DNA of 64,000 nt from Garcia nutans (Eukaryota > Streptophyta > Magnoliopsida > Malpighiales > Euphorbiaceae), in assembly GCA_947685225.1 (NCBI GenBank), contig CANTUV010000007.1, positions 14,652,501 to 14,716,500 of the forward strand, read 5' to 3'. This document shows, in pieces, positions 10,244-22,143 of the stretch. The notes below the pieces were generated by a model, which did no database searches, had not been told where the DNA came from, and was given only the letters and a program-made list of their open reading frames with translations. Position numbers and translations under genes: made by a program. Within the stretch, counting starts at the first letter, position 1. Each line of letters starts with the position of its first letter.

Positions 10244-12831
10244 TGTAATATCCCTAAATATGCCCTAGAAGTTTTGATATAATTATTGTTTTAATTGGAT
10301 TATGTGTATATGTGTTATTTGAAAGAGAAAGGAGAATTTAAGATAGAATTGTATATGTTGTATATATGGGAGTATATATATATATATACAAGTCAAAGGT
10401 GTTGGTCAAATGTATAGTGGAGGAAGATATTTATGTGTTTGGTTAATTAATTAATTAAGGAAATTAATTATATTTGAGTAAGTGGAATAAGATGAGTGGA
10501 TGGTAATGTTTTGAAATTATTTTAATATTTTAATATGTGGAGGAGAGAGTTTTGAGAGAAATGAAGTTGACTTTTGTCTTTCTTTTCTTCTTTCCTTCTC
10601 CTTCTTTCGTGTATCACTTTCCATTTCTTCTCTTTTCTTTGTTTTGGACTGTAGAAGCAAGAGAACAAGAGAGAGGGAGAGATTTGACCTTCCAAACTCA
10701 AGATTGAAGAAGTTTTCAAGAGATCAAGTTGGAGATTTAAGAGTTTCTTCATTCTTGGTAAGTCTTTCCACTTGATTCTTTGATTTCTTTGGGCTTGGGA
10801 GTTGAAGTTGTGTTTGAGATGTGTTTGTTTGATTTTGAGTGTGTTTAAGAGTGTTTGGTTTATTTGATTGTTGGATTTTGGGGTATGATTGAAGGAAAGA
10901 GTGAGTTGTTGATAGAGAATGTTTTGTGGTTTTGTTTAGGGTTTTTGATGATGTTTGTGATTTTGTGTTGGAAGTATGTTTTTAGTTGTTTTGGTGTTTT
11001 TGTAAGTTTATTATGCTTTTTGGGTATGTTGAGCTAAGGTTGTTTGAAGTGGATGATAGTGAAAGGAAGTGATTGTTTGATTGTGGTGTTGTTTTGGCCG
11101 AAATCTGGGTTTTTGGCCTGACACGCCCAGGAGCACGTCCAGGTCTTTAGGCGTGTCAATTGTTTGGTTTGGCAGTAGGTGTGACACGGCCATTAACACG
11201 CCCGTGTTAGTGAGCGTGTCATAGCTACTGTGATTTTGGGGAATTGACACGGCCAGGAACACGTTCATGATGTTGGACGTGTCAATACTTTTGAGATACA
11301 GAATGTATTACACGCCCAGTGACACGCCCGTGGTCATGAGCGTGTAAATGTTTCTATGTTGAGGAGTTAGGGCACGGTCAGGAACACGCCCGTGTGGGTG
11401 AGCGTGTCCAGTTTAGAGTTTTGCCCTAGTTAATTCTTAACCTTAAGATCTTATGAGGGTTTCTTCATTCTGTTGGAATAGGTTGTGAAGAAAGTAAATT
11501 ACCCTAATTCAAGAGGTGATAGATTCTTGAAGGAAGAAGTGTTTAGAGTTGTGAGGGTTGTTGTTAAGGTAAGTACAAGTTCTTCATTAATGCATACATT
11601 CATATGATATTGAGGCATGTTTGATTATAAATGAGGTAATAATAGTATTATATTGTTAATACATATGAATGATGTTATGTTGTATGGATAACATGATATG
11701 TGAAAGAAATGTGAGGCCATTGTGTTGGGCCAAAATGAATCAAATGAAATAATTGAGGCATGATTGCCTAGTTGATTGTGAAATGAGAAATGAATTGAGA
11801 AAGAGATAAATGAGATGATTGTGTGTTTAATATGTTGATTCAACTTTCAGAGTCCTGTATTTGGCGACATGCCTATAAATCACTGGATAGGCGAAATGGG
11901 AGGCCCGTAAGCTGATTCCAGTTGAAATATATAAAATGGATAGGTGAAATGGGTGGCCCGTAAACCGATTCCATTTGAAAAATGTGAAATGATAAATATG
12001 AAATGTGAAGTTTTTGAGGTGAAATGGGTGGCCCGTAAACCTCAAAAACAAGTAACAGTCTAGCCGGGTTGAGGATCTCCTCGATTAGTCGGGTTGACGG
12101 TCCAAGAGACTGGGTCTGTTACGCTATCCATGGATAGAGATATGATATGTATTGCCTACGGGCTTGATGATTATGATATTGGACCAAAGCAGAGACTCTG
12201 AACTTTGAATAACATATTAGTGTCATTTTGGGCCCATGCTTGTGTTTGTTTAAATGTGGTTATGGAATGATGAAGTAGATGAATAAAGATATAATGTTAT
12301 GATATATGAATATAATTTGATAAGCTACAATGAACAAAGTACGAATTGAAATGTAATATTTCTTTGGATTATGCATAAAACTTGATTGTATGACATAGAC
12401 ATTGCATCATGGCATATTGATATTATAGCTTGTATTACTAAGCCGTAGGCTTAGCGCGATTGTGGTTCATCGCGCAGGTGTCAGAGGAGAACCTGAGAGT
12501 TCCACTAGACCGAGTGAGTCTAGACGTTAAGGAGTTGATATTGGACTTAAAGATCAGAGAAGAGCTGCCACTCATGTATATATTTTATATTTGTAACTTT
12601 GATTTTGATGTAAATGTATTTGGAAACAATTGTTATATTTTCCGCTGCGTTTGAATAAACTTTCTATCTATTTTGTTTGTTAAACTCCTTTAAAAGTATT
12701 TGAATTTGTTCATATTATATAAGAGTCATGTCATGTGTGTTTGGAAAACCGTGGCATTTCTATATTCAGTATACGTATATTACGATCGTATAAGCATGCT
12801 GTGTACGTATAAGGGGTATAGGGGTGTTACA
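10244..12831 (+). repeat. 3' LTR of the complete Tekay element
   Basis: This LTR of 2588 bp is nearly identical to 2787-5370. Visible differences include one extra TATA unit near 10381, CACGG for CACAT near 11251, and GACA for TGCA near 11865. It carries the same dyad array at 11117-11411. Confidence 0.95.
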
Positions 12832-13251
12832 GTACTGCCACTTATTGTGTTTGATACACCCCGGCGGTTACCTTCGGCTATAGGCCATGGAGCGGAGATG
12901 TTGTGAAATTGTGATTGGAATGCTCCGGTGGTTACCTATGGGTATAGGCCGTAGAGCGGAATTGTTTATAACCATGGTGGTGAGGGCCACCTATGTTACA
13001 GTGGTGAGGGCCACTGCCTTATCGCTATGGTTCCCTATATGCCAGTAGAGCCTGAGCCAAAGTCCTATTTTTCTGAAACTACGTACTGCAATATGAGTTT
13101 GAATTATGGTTTACAATTGTTGAAAGTATATCTACACTGAATGGATAATAACTTTCATCGGTTTAATGTTGGTTGATTTTTTATTTAATTATTTCCTTTT
13201 AGTTCAAATGCTTTTATGTTTTACTTATATTTTCATCGGTAAAGTACCCAC
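12832..13251 (+). repeat. Outer element 5' LTR, segment 3
   Basis: It starts with the second GTACT and matches 16262-16681. It contains two GC-rich GGCGGTTACC...GGTATAGGCCG units and two GGTGAGGGCCAC units found in both LTRs. The match stops at 13251; the last 470 bases or so of this LTR are missing and pol sequence follows. Confidence 0.88.
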
Positions 13252-14270
13252 ATGGAAATGGGACTACCAATGACAAGAGACAAACATGATGCAATATGGG
13301 TGATAGTAGACCAGCTAACTAAGTCAGCTCAATTCTTACCAGTAAGGATGAACTACTCCCTGGATAAGTTAGTAGACTTGTACATTAAAGAGATTGTATG
13401 ACTTCATGGAGTTCCAACATCAATCATATCGGACAGAGATCCACGCTTTACGTCGAACTTTTGGCAAAAGTTCCAAACGGCTTTGGGAACTCGAACGGAC
13501 TAGAGTACGTCATTTCATGCACAGACGGACGGACAGTCAGAGAGGGTAATCCAAATCTTGGAAGATATGTTAAGAGCGTGCATATTAGAATTCAAAGGTA
13601 GCTGGGAGAAGTACTTAAGTTTAATGGAGTTAGCTTACAACAACAGCTACTAGTCCAGCATACAGATGGCTCCTTATGAAGTACTATAAGGACGAAAATG
13701 CAGGACTCCAATTTGCTGGACGGAATTAAGCGAAGCAAAGATCTTGGGCCCTAAGATAGTTAAGGAGACCGAGGAGAAAGTAGAAATTATCCGAGATCGG
13801 TTAAAAGCTGTGGCGGATAGACAAAAATCATACGCGGACCTGAAGAGAAGGGACATAGAATTCAATGTTGGTGATAAGGTATTTCTTAAGGTTTCACCAT
13901 GGAAGAAAGTGCTAAGATTTAAATAAAAGGGTAAGCTAAGTTCAAGGTTATTGGGCCTTACAAAGTCATTGAACGTATAGGTCCAGTAGCTTATCGGCTA
14001 GCATTACCATCCGAGCTAGACAAGATACATAACGTATTCCACATGTCGATATTAAGACGGTATCGTTCGGACCCGTCACACATCGTAAAGACCCAGGATA
14101 TTGAAGTTCAGCCTGATTTGACATATGAAGAAGAACCAGTGGAAATCTTGGCACGGGAAGTGAAAGAACTTCGGAATAAAATGATTCCATTAGTCAAAGT
14201 ACTCTGAAGAAACCACAAGGTGGAGGAAGCAATACCCATATTTGTTTCCATCTGATGGGCTTTGGGGCGA
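13252..14270 (+). pseudogene. Decayed integrase to chromodomain stub of the outer element
   Basis: Translation gives the central and C-terminal part of a chromovirus integrase: a stretch just after the first catalytic Asp, then SDRDPRFTS with the second Asp, then QTDGQSER with the Glu, the GDKVFLKVSPW region, the KIHNVFHMSILRRY segment and the start of a chromodomain. It is broken by six stop codons (near 13399, 13501, 13650, 13688, 13923 and 14206) and by a one-base loss near 13935. It is related to, but clearly diverged from, the same region of the complete Tekay element. There is no start, and the upstream pol is deleted. No protein can be made. Confidence 0.9.
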
Positions 14271-14280
14271 AGCCTAAATA

Positions 14281-14294
14281 AACGAGGGAGGAAC
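14281..14294 (+). other. Polypurine tract of the outer element
   Basis: The purine run AACGAGGGAGGAAC ends one base before the 3' LTR start at 14295. Confidence 0.75.
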
Positions 14295-17154
14295 TGTTAC
14301 ATCCGCCCACCGCATTTATGCATAGTAGTCACGTGCACAGTGAGAGAAGGGGAAAAGAGAAGATAATTCCTAACAACGGGCCTAGATAAGGCTATAGGAC
14401 CAAAGGGAACTAATTGAAAAAAAATGCAAAGTTTTGGGGAAATAAAAACACGAGTGAGTAGAGGACGTCGAGGGGTTGAATATGAAATGATCGTCAGTAG
14501 AAACAGAGCCCGCGCAAAACCCGAGCAAAGAAAGGACCTAAATGGAATTTTGTAAAAAGTCAAGGGCTTATTGGTAATTTTTCAAAACTACTTGGAAACC
14601 TAAAAAAGACCTTAAAAATAAAAAGTAGAGGTCGAAAGGATCAAAACCATATGCAGTTTGCCTTGTGGAACTGTACGGTTTAAAAGTTACGACCGATTAA
14701 TCGCCAGAGGGTATTTTAGTCTTTTCACACCCTAGGCCATAAAATTTCAGCACAAGGAGGTTGAGGGGCCAAAATATGATTAAAATAAAGTTCAAGGGCT
14801 TGGGTTTTAAATAAATAAAATAAAGAGACATTTGGACCAATTAAAAGTGACCATTTAGCATTATAAAAAGAAGAAAAGAAAAAGATGTGGACAAATGGCC
14901 CTAAGGCATTTATCCAACCCAAAAGTGAGCATCATTTCCCTTATATATATCTCATGGCATGAAGAACAAATCTCTCTCTCTCACCCACTCCAAATTTTCG
15001 GCCACCATAGGAAGAACACCAAAGGATTTCCAATTTTTGTCAAGTTTGATTTTCAAGATAAGTTTTAAGGTTTTCAAGTATGTAGAATTCAATTCTAGTA
15101 TCAATTTTAAGTATTTATATATCTATTGGAAGATTGGAAATTAGGGTTCTTATGGTGGATTTGGGAAAATTTTAAGTAGTGATGATATTGATTAATTAAA
15201 TGGAAGAATCAAGGTTTCTAAGGTTTAATAAGATTAGATTAGGGTTTAGTTTGAAAAGAAATGGAGGATAGCTTATTGTTCTAAATTGCTAAGGGTTATG
15301 TTTAAGGTTGTGTTTTTGAATTTCTTGAAGGAGGAACAAAGATTAAGGAAGGAGAAGAAGGAAAGGCAAAAGGGAATTAAAAGAACAAGGTTTGGTACTT
15401 TACCATAAAAGAAATTTTATTCTTCTTACAAACTTTGGTTTATGAAATTTTTGATGTTGATGCTTAAATGTATTGATTGAGTTTAAATTGAATGTTTGAG
15501 TTATGTTCTTGGTTTCTTATGGCAATTGAGTTGTTTAAATTTAATTTAAACCAAATGTTTTGAGAAAATTTTGGCAAGTTGATTTGATGAACTTTAATTA
15601 GTTTGATTTAAGTTAAACATGCAAAAGTTCAAAGGGAAGTGTTTGAATCTTCACTTTATCATTAACGAAGCCTTCATATTGATTTCAAAAAGAAAAATAA
15701 ACTATCCCATGTATTTCATATGTTTGGGCCGAAATGGTCCCAAAATGGCAGATTTTTGGATCTTTTTGTGGCAGTTGTTTGAGGTAGCAAATGAATGAAT
15801 TTTTCAACGAAATTTTACGTGTAATCAGTTAACATATGAAATAAGTTTTCTGTCAAATTTTAGCCAAAAATAAGATCGTTTACTTAGTCAAATGGAAGAC
15901 TGAAGTGGACTGAAATTTTAACGAAAATCCAGATTTTACTATTCATTTGGTCATGCCATTTTGCGTTGCCGATTTTACGTGTCGCGACACTATTCATTTG
16001 GTCAATTTGTGACTCTTTGAGAAACGCTTTGAAATGTTTGAAATGTTTATTGTTGATGTTAGATATGTGAAAAAGGGTAATGGTTTGACTAAAGAATGTG
16101 GTGTGCGGCGTAAATGGCAAAGCGCAATGGGAATTAAAATGATTTCTCGAGTCATTCTAAAATGAAGTTTGAGACTTAAATTGAATCATTTTAACCTTTT
16201 TGCTCTACTGGGTAGTTGGGAGTGGTAGATAAGGGTATGGTGCACTATACTAACTTATGCAGTACTGCCACTTATTGTGTTTGATACACCCCGGCGGTTA
16301 CCTTCGGGTATAGGCCGTGGAGCGGAGATGTTGTGAAATTGTGATTGGAATGCTCCGGCGGTTACCTACGGGTATAGGCCGTAAAGCGGAATTGGTTATA
16401 ACCATGGTGGTGAGGGCCACCTATGTTACAGTGGTGAGGGCCACTGCCTTATCGCTATGGTTCCCTATATGCCAGTAGAGCCTGAGCCAAAGTCCTGTTT
16501 TTCTAAAACTACATACTGCAATATGAGTTTGAATTATGGTTTACAATTGTTGAAAGTATATCTACACTAAATGGACAATAACTTTCATCGGTTTAATGTT
16601 GGTTGATTTTTTATTTAATTATTTCCTTTTAGTTCAAATGCTTTTATGTTTTACTTATATTTTCATCGGTAAAGTACCCACTAAGCGAGTTGAGTTTTCT
16701 TGACTTGTAGGTTCGGAGCAGTAGATTTCGGTGATTAGCATCGAGCAGCACAACACATCACAGCACCTCAGAGTAGCCTTTCATTTCCTATATTATGAGT
16801 TGGCTAGTTGTGGCATGTATATGAAAATATAAGATTGAGAATTTCTATGTTATACCATACGTTAGTAGTATGTAATAATAAGAAACCTCTACTTTAATTT
16901 GTATTAGAAGTGTGAATTCTTCTTGCAGGTTGTAGTTGAGGTTATAAGGTGGATTCCTTGGGAGTGTATTGAAACTGATTGTATTCGCATTGGCTTGTGT
17001 AAAAATGTTTTCAAAAATCAGAAAAATCAATTTTGTCGACAAAATTTCTGTAAAAACCGGAACTAAAATTTGACTAAGTAAAATTGGTAGCAACATTAGG
17101 TTAGTGTGGCGCCTCTACTCGGCTTACACATGTAGGCCGGGAAGGGGTGTTACA
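14295..17154 (+). repeat. Outer element 3' LTR, complete
   Basis: The LTR is 2860 bp, starting TGTTACATCC and ending GGGGTGTTACA. A TATATATA box at 14942-14949, followed by a CT-rich stretch (14971-14985), is the likely promoter. This copy is uninterrupted and preserves both empty insertion sites: TTTAC near 15399-15403 for the solo LTR and GTACT at 16262-16266 for the Tekay element. Confidence 0.92.
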
Positions 17155-17339
17155 CAATGCTATAGAGCAATTCCCTCACCTAGTAAAGTCATTCAAGTCA
17201 TGATACCTAGACACATTAATTTATGAACATCAAGCTAGATTTGTCATTGGTTGAGCACCAAAATGAACAAAGAGCAACAAAATTTTGATGAAAATAATTT
17301 ATTTAAAGCAACTTTAAGTTTGTAAAGCAACATTCAAGC

Positions 17340-18744
17340 TAAGGAAAGTTCGCTGAGTTTAAGCTTCTTTTCCTTTCAAATCTTCAACATTCCCATCTCG
17401 AAAAGAGGATAAAACAAAATCTTCTTCCAATCCTTTTCCCACCACAAAGGTTGCTGGTGGTGGCATTCTTCCAAATTTAGGCAAAGGGTTGTTCTTGGTA
17501 TTGGGATTATCCAGCTTGGATAGCTTTCCACTATCAATTAAATTTTAGATCTCATGTCTCAACATATCTATCCATGTCATGCCCTTGCATTTGATGAAAT
17601 TGGCAAAATGCTTTAGTGTCAAAATTAGGTGGGAGAGGGTTAGGCAAAGGGCGAGGATTTAAGGGTTGTAACAATCCCTTTCTTTGAAGCTTATTGAGAA
17701 CCCTGGTTTGCCTAATTCTAAAAACTACCTTCTTGTTCTTTGGTTAGTAGTATTAACACCGACTTCTTTTTGCGTGCTTTGATTTCCAGACTGGTAGTTT
17801 CCTTTCTCATTCCTTCTTGTTAAAAAACGGTTCTTCTCTCTTTCCCATTCTTTAATTTGCAAACCAACTTGGAGAAGGTCTTTGAAATCACGGATGAGTG
17901 TATGAGACATCCTTTCACGAAGACTAGGCAACACACCTCTCACGATCATCCTTATTAGATCAGATTCATCGGGCCTTTTCTTGAACAAAGCAGCCTTGTT
18001 TCTCCATCTTTTCATGTAGTCCACAAAATTCTCATTTGGCCTTTGTCTTATGGACTCCACTTCCATTAAGGTAACTTCCATCTCGACATTATACCAATAT
18101 TGTTGGATGAAGGCTTTTTATAGCAGATCCTAACTATTTTGTGTTTCATCATCTAAGGTATTGAACCAATTTTGGACAACAGGATCCAATGAGAACATGA
18201 AGTACCATAGAGTTTGAGCCTTAGTAGCTCGGGCAGACTGCATGGTAGTGATATACTACTTCACATGGAGATGAGGATTTCCGGTTCCATCAAACTTCGC
18301 TAAAGATAGCATCTTGAACTTGTACAGGACTTCTTCATCTAGCTCAAATAATTTATCAACTTCGGACATTTCCTTGGTTTTCAGTTTCTTCTCAAATTTC
18401 TTTTCTAAATCAGCAATCATCTTTTCAACATCAGAGGTTTTGGTCTTCTCCATAGTTGATCTTTCAACAATCTTTGATTCTTTCTTCTTGTCTTGAGGAT
18501 CTTGGTAGTATTGAGCCCAATCATCATCATCATCAATGATTACTTTTTCATCATCAAAAACCACTTCACCAACTTTAGTCTTCCCTTTGTCCTTTGGCTT
18601 CTTAATGCTAGCAGATGCTTTAGCATGATTTTCTAAAATTGCAGTCAATTGTTTCTTCATGGTCTCAGCTAGGGCCTCTTTTATTTCTTTCATCTTGGCA
18701 TTGAGGGCATCACCCACCATTCTTTGAATTTGTTCGGGATCCAT
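17340..18744 (-). pseudogene. gag of Tat/Ogre-like element, copy A
   Basis: The ATG at 18744 begins MDPEQIQRMV. A charged N-terminal region with lysine-rich and aspartate-rich runs is followed by a retrotransposon gag domain that starts at a KFDGTGNPHLHVK motif and continues through the MVRGVLPSLRERM segment. The C-terminal part, about 17340-17560, contains the MPPPATF segment and ends near the equivalent of 33597. The frame is broken by stops near 18110-18250 and again after 17725. Length compares with a Tat-lineage gag of roughly 460 residues. No protease or polymerase follows. It is related to the gag at 33597-34994. Confidence 0.82.
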
Positions 18745-19907
18745 TGTTTTTGGTGAGCAAGTGATTGAGTCGTTGCTAGATACTTCATCTCCGGCGTAGG
18801 TCGGATTGTTGTAAGCTTTTGAACTATCATAATCCAGGGCTGTGAGCCAGAAAGGATCAATGATATGAGATGCAAATGTATGCATATATGCACAAACAAT
18901 CAATAAAGAAAGATAATTAGGGTGCTCCTTCCAACCTTATAACATCTACACACGAATGACGAGTCTCTTTTCCTAGGTAGAAGGTTAACAAAATACCAAC
19001 ATGGGGTATCTTGTTTTCGAATATTTCCCTTGGACTTTTTAACCAATAGTTATATTTTTGAAAATGGAAATCAATTCATAATACTTCCCATTAATTAGGT
19101 TATAATCCATTCAACCAACTATAGTAGCTTTTATGCTATATTGAATTAAAACTAAATTAAGAGGTTTATTATAAATAGATTTCTCACTTGAAAAAAGGTA
19201 ACTAATGATTCATGCCAGAAATAAGCCCATGATTAATTATTCTTAGTATAAACTAGGCTCACAATTGATTTTTGGTATTTTCATAATTGACCTAAATATT
19301 TTGCAAGCTCTTTGTAAGAAAAGGTTGAATGAAAATAATTTTGTTTCTAAGCCCATTGTAAAAATATTTTAGAAAAAAATGGATTTTAGGCTTGTACTTG
19401 GGCCATGAGCAAAATAATTTTTTATTTATTTTTAGAAAAGTCTTATGTCCAAAGACCATCTTGAAAAATTTTAAAAATAGTTTTGGTCTTTTAGACTTTA
19501 AAGAAAAATTTATTTGAGCTTGCAAATGTACTTGGGTCATATTAGAAAAAGAACAAACCAAATAAACCATGATTTAAGCTAAGATAAATCAACCATAGTC
19601 AAACCACATGCATTTGGGGTAAAAACCTAAGGAAAGTAACTAGGCCAATTACATGGGTTTTAGTCTTCGGTTTAAAAGGCTTAGGTTCCCATAGCAAGTA
19701 TATACCAAATGGTACGAGGCTATGAGTAGTTATGCCATGCTCGAGCTCCATACCTTGAGTGAAAGTATGGTATCCCTTACATAACATAACATGGGTAACA
19801 CGGGCGTCCTAACTAACGCACACGATGCAATCTAAGATGATGCTAGGATAATATCATTATAAGAAAGAATAGAATAATATAAAGACCAATGAAATCAACT
19901 TCTCTTA
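18745..19907 (-). other. Untranslated leader of copy A
   Basis: About 1.16 kb between PBS and gag ATG. It is AT-rich and colinear with 34995-36110. Short frames occur but none is conserved in a way that suggests a protein. Confidence 0.6.
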
Positions 19908-19925
19908 TCCCCAGTGGAGTCACCA
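19908..19925 (-). other. Primer binding site of copy A
   Basis: On the minus strand TGGTGACTCCACTGGGGA follows the LTR end by one base. It resembles the tRNA-Arg type primer site reported for Ogre/Tat elements; the tRNA assignment is from memory of the family. The same 18 bases occur at 36111-36128. Confidence 0.7.
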
Positions 19926-19926
19926 C

Positions 19927-22143
19927 TGTGAGTGGGGATTTTTGCCCCCACTCCCGGTGGAATGGTTCTTGCGACTTCAGCACTGTTTAGGCTCGGGGCC
20001 TTAGAGAACACGGACCTAAGTTCGGAGAAAATGGAGTCGCCACCCGGACGGACCAAGAAAAAGAAAGGGGTAGATGACTCGATTCCTAAGGAATCCCCAA
20101 CCCCCTAATATGTTCGGAAAGTTGGGTACGTGTAGGGAAGGTGAGAAATGGCCCAGCACCCCCACAACGCCCGGTTTATTGGAACTGGCCTCCTTTACAG
20201 GTCTTAATATTATAAAATTCTTAAATATAACAATATTATCCATATTACACACAACAATTAAAATAAAGCATCGATATATTAAAAATCAAAACAATGTCCA
20301 AACAAAACAAATAAATGGACACCCATCCGAGGATGGAAACATGTTCTTACATCCCATGCCTAAATAGGACACCCACCGAAAGGTAGAAACATGTCCTTTA
20401 CATTGGTCTAAAATATAAGAGCAATTTAAATTACATGATATTTAACTAATGAGGTACCCACCAAGTGGAAACATACCTCTTACAACATTTGGAAATCTAA
20501 ATAAATCGATAAAAGTAAATAACCATTCATCATAAATAAATCATTCATCAAAGGTATTAAACATCAATAGAAAGTAAACATCCATCCATGATAAATTGAA
20601 TAAACCAAGCATTGAACTTAAATATATAAAATAAATCAAATATAAAATCAAATAAAGCAAATAAAGATTCAAATTAGGGCTACTGTTTCTATTTAAGATT
20701 CTTTATTTAATGTGTTTAGGGTTTTGGAATTTATAGGTTTAAGCTACTGTGAGTTTTAAAGGAAATGAAATGGAGCAAAGTTTTATAATTTAAGAGGTTG
20801 ATAAAGTTCTTTAATTAACCAAATTAGTGTTTGAGAAGTGAAATCATGGAACTAGGGTTTGGACACTTTAAAACATTTTGATTTATGATTTACGGTTACT
20901 GGATTGTTGTTTTAGGCTTACTGTGTTTGAATTTGAATACTTAGCTTTATAAGATTTTAAGGTTTAAAGGATTAGGGTTTAGAAAAATTAGGTTTGATGG
21001 TTTTAAGGGAATTAAGGTTTAAGAAAACTAGGGTTTAATGTTAGTTAGTTAGGGTTTAGTGTTTTGGGTTCTGAAGTTGAATTAGGGTTTTAGAATTTTA
21101 GAATTAGGGTTTCAGAGAATGCATTAGGTTTTTAGGATTTGAAAATCAATTGATAATTTTATGAAACTTTATGAAAATAAACAAAACGATTTATGATTTA
21201 TAGAAACAGAAAAGATATTTTTTAGGGTTTTTGGAAAGAAACAGAATTCAATTTAAGGTTTTGAAAAATTGGAAAGCAAATTAGAGTTTTGAGATTTTGA
21301 AGAAACAAAGTTAACAATTTTAAGATTTTTGGAAAACAAATAAACGAATTAAGGTTTTTAAGCTTTAGAAAAGGTAAATTAAGGTTCTTAAGGTTTTTTG
21401 ATTTTGAAGAAACAGAAACAATTATTTTTGATCTATAATGATGAAGCTACTGTGAATTAATGAAACAAATAAAGAAATTCATACCTTCGTTTGTTGATTC
21501 CACCAAAAATCACTTCTTGGATGAATAAGAACAAAGACAAGCTTTGCTGATTTTGATGGATTGAATTGTTTGTTTGCTCTCTCAAAAAGTTCGATTGATT
21601 CAAAGTTTTCCTCCTCAATTTCGGCCTCAATTTCTCCTCCAGAATCCGATCCCCCAATTTCTGATCCCTTTTTGTGTTGTTTTAGTCCTTATTTATAGAA
21701 GATTTTTATGGTTAAGTTTAGTTATTCACGGAATCTAACATTGATTAAGAAAAGGAAACCGAAACCTAATTCTATTTGGTTTCGAAAAAATTTGCATCGA
21801 AAAAATTGCGCTGGAAAAAAAAAACTGCTGCGGAAAAATTGCGCTGGCGAAAAAGCTGCCGTAGGGGGCAGCGGGCTGCGGCGGGTGAAATTGGCCTGCG
21901 GGCCATTTCATCCACTCTGATTTTTGGCGACGATTTTTCCGTCGCCGATTTTTATTTTTATTTTTTTGTATATTATTATTATTTTTTATTTTTTATTAAT
22001 AAAAATTAGATACTAAAGCAAAAAATATTTAATTAAGATAAAAATTATTTTGGACTAATTAAAATATATTGGACAACACAAAAATTATTTTGGACTAATT
22101 AAAATATATTGGACCGAGTTGGGTCAAAAATTAAGGGTTTACA
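19927..22143 (-). repeat. LTR of copy A (2217 bp)
   Basis: Plus-strand ends are TGTGAGTGGGG and GGGTTTACA. The left 700 bases match the LTRs at 27014 and 36130, including three GTACCCACC..GTGGAAACAT-type units. The right two thirds, which is U3, is different. Many AGGGTTT runs (20940-21120) and a direct repeat of about 50 bp (22030-22115) are present. Confidence 0.75.
21691..21946 (-). promoter_or_regulatory. Copy A U3: TATA box with AATTGCGCTGG repeats and GC dyad
   Basis: A minus-strand TATAAAT box lies at 21691-21697. Upstream, AAAATTGCGCTGG occurs twice (about 21800-21846), and GGCGACG/CGTCGCC form a perfect 7-bp inverted repeat at 21926-21946. The layout parallels the U3 arrays of the other LTR families in the window. 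Confidence 0.45.

Larger units (their letters stand above)
2787..12831 (+). mobile_element. Complete Tekay (Del) chromovirus retrotransposon, 10045 bp
   Basis: It is a full-length element with two long LTRs (2787-5370 and 10244-12831), a Met-type PBS, gag-pol and a polypurine tract, bounded by GTACT at 2782-2786 and 12832-12836. The empty-site allele survives at 16262-16266 in the 3' LTR of the host element. LTR starts TGTAATATCCC and ends GGGGTGTTACA. By eye the LTRs differ at about 14 positions plus one TA-repeat length difference in about 2.58 kb, roughly 0.5%, so insertion was recent. Long LTRs, the domain order RT-RNaseH-integrase-chromodomain and the sequence style place it in the Tekay/Del lineage. 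It is not autonomous as it stands because of a gag frameshift and substitutions in integrase. Confidence 0.95.
1..17154 (+). mobile_element. Outer Tekay-type LTR retrotransposon, internally deleted
   Basis: Two copies of one LTR bracket this block. The 5' copy is seen in three pieces (1-304, 1917-2786, 12832-13251) because two younger elements interrupt it; the 3' copy is whole (14295-17154). Window base 1 corresponds to about base 15099, roughly 800 bases into the LTR, so the element starts about 0.8 kb left of the window. The 5' LTR breaks off at 13251 and is joined directly to a decayed integrase stub, so PBS, gag, protease, RT and RNase H are gone. The LTR starts TGTTACATCC and ends GGGGTGTTACA, as in long-LTR chromoviruses. 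The base run CAATG at 17155-17159 should be the right target duplication. The Tekay (Del) assignment rests on LTR ends, LTR length and the C-terminal chromodomain-like stub. Confidence 0.85.
17155..22143 (-). mobile_element. Tat/Ogre-like gag-only element, partial copy A
   Basis: Read on the minus strand this is LTR (22143-19927), PBS, leader, gag (18744 to about 17340) and a short post-gag stretch. It is colinear with the better-preserved element at 27014-37955, and 17155 corresponds to about 33378 there. The left edge is the right target site of the outer Tekay element, so the missing part should lie left of that element, outside the window. The U3 part of its LTR differs from that of the other copy, so it belongs to a related subfamily. 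Confidence 0.8.

Noticed and set aside
20940..21120. Many TTTAGGG/AGGGTTT runs resembling interstitial telomere repeats
   Set aside because: They are spaced irregularly within the LTR of copy A and mixed with similar AT-rich phrases; there is no tandem 7-bp array.
21708..22009. Two plus-strand frames of 70-77 residues in the LTR of copy A
   Set aside because: They are antisense to the element, of low complexity, and without any recognisable domain.
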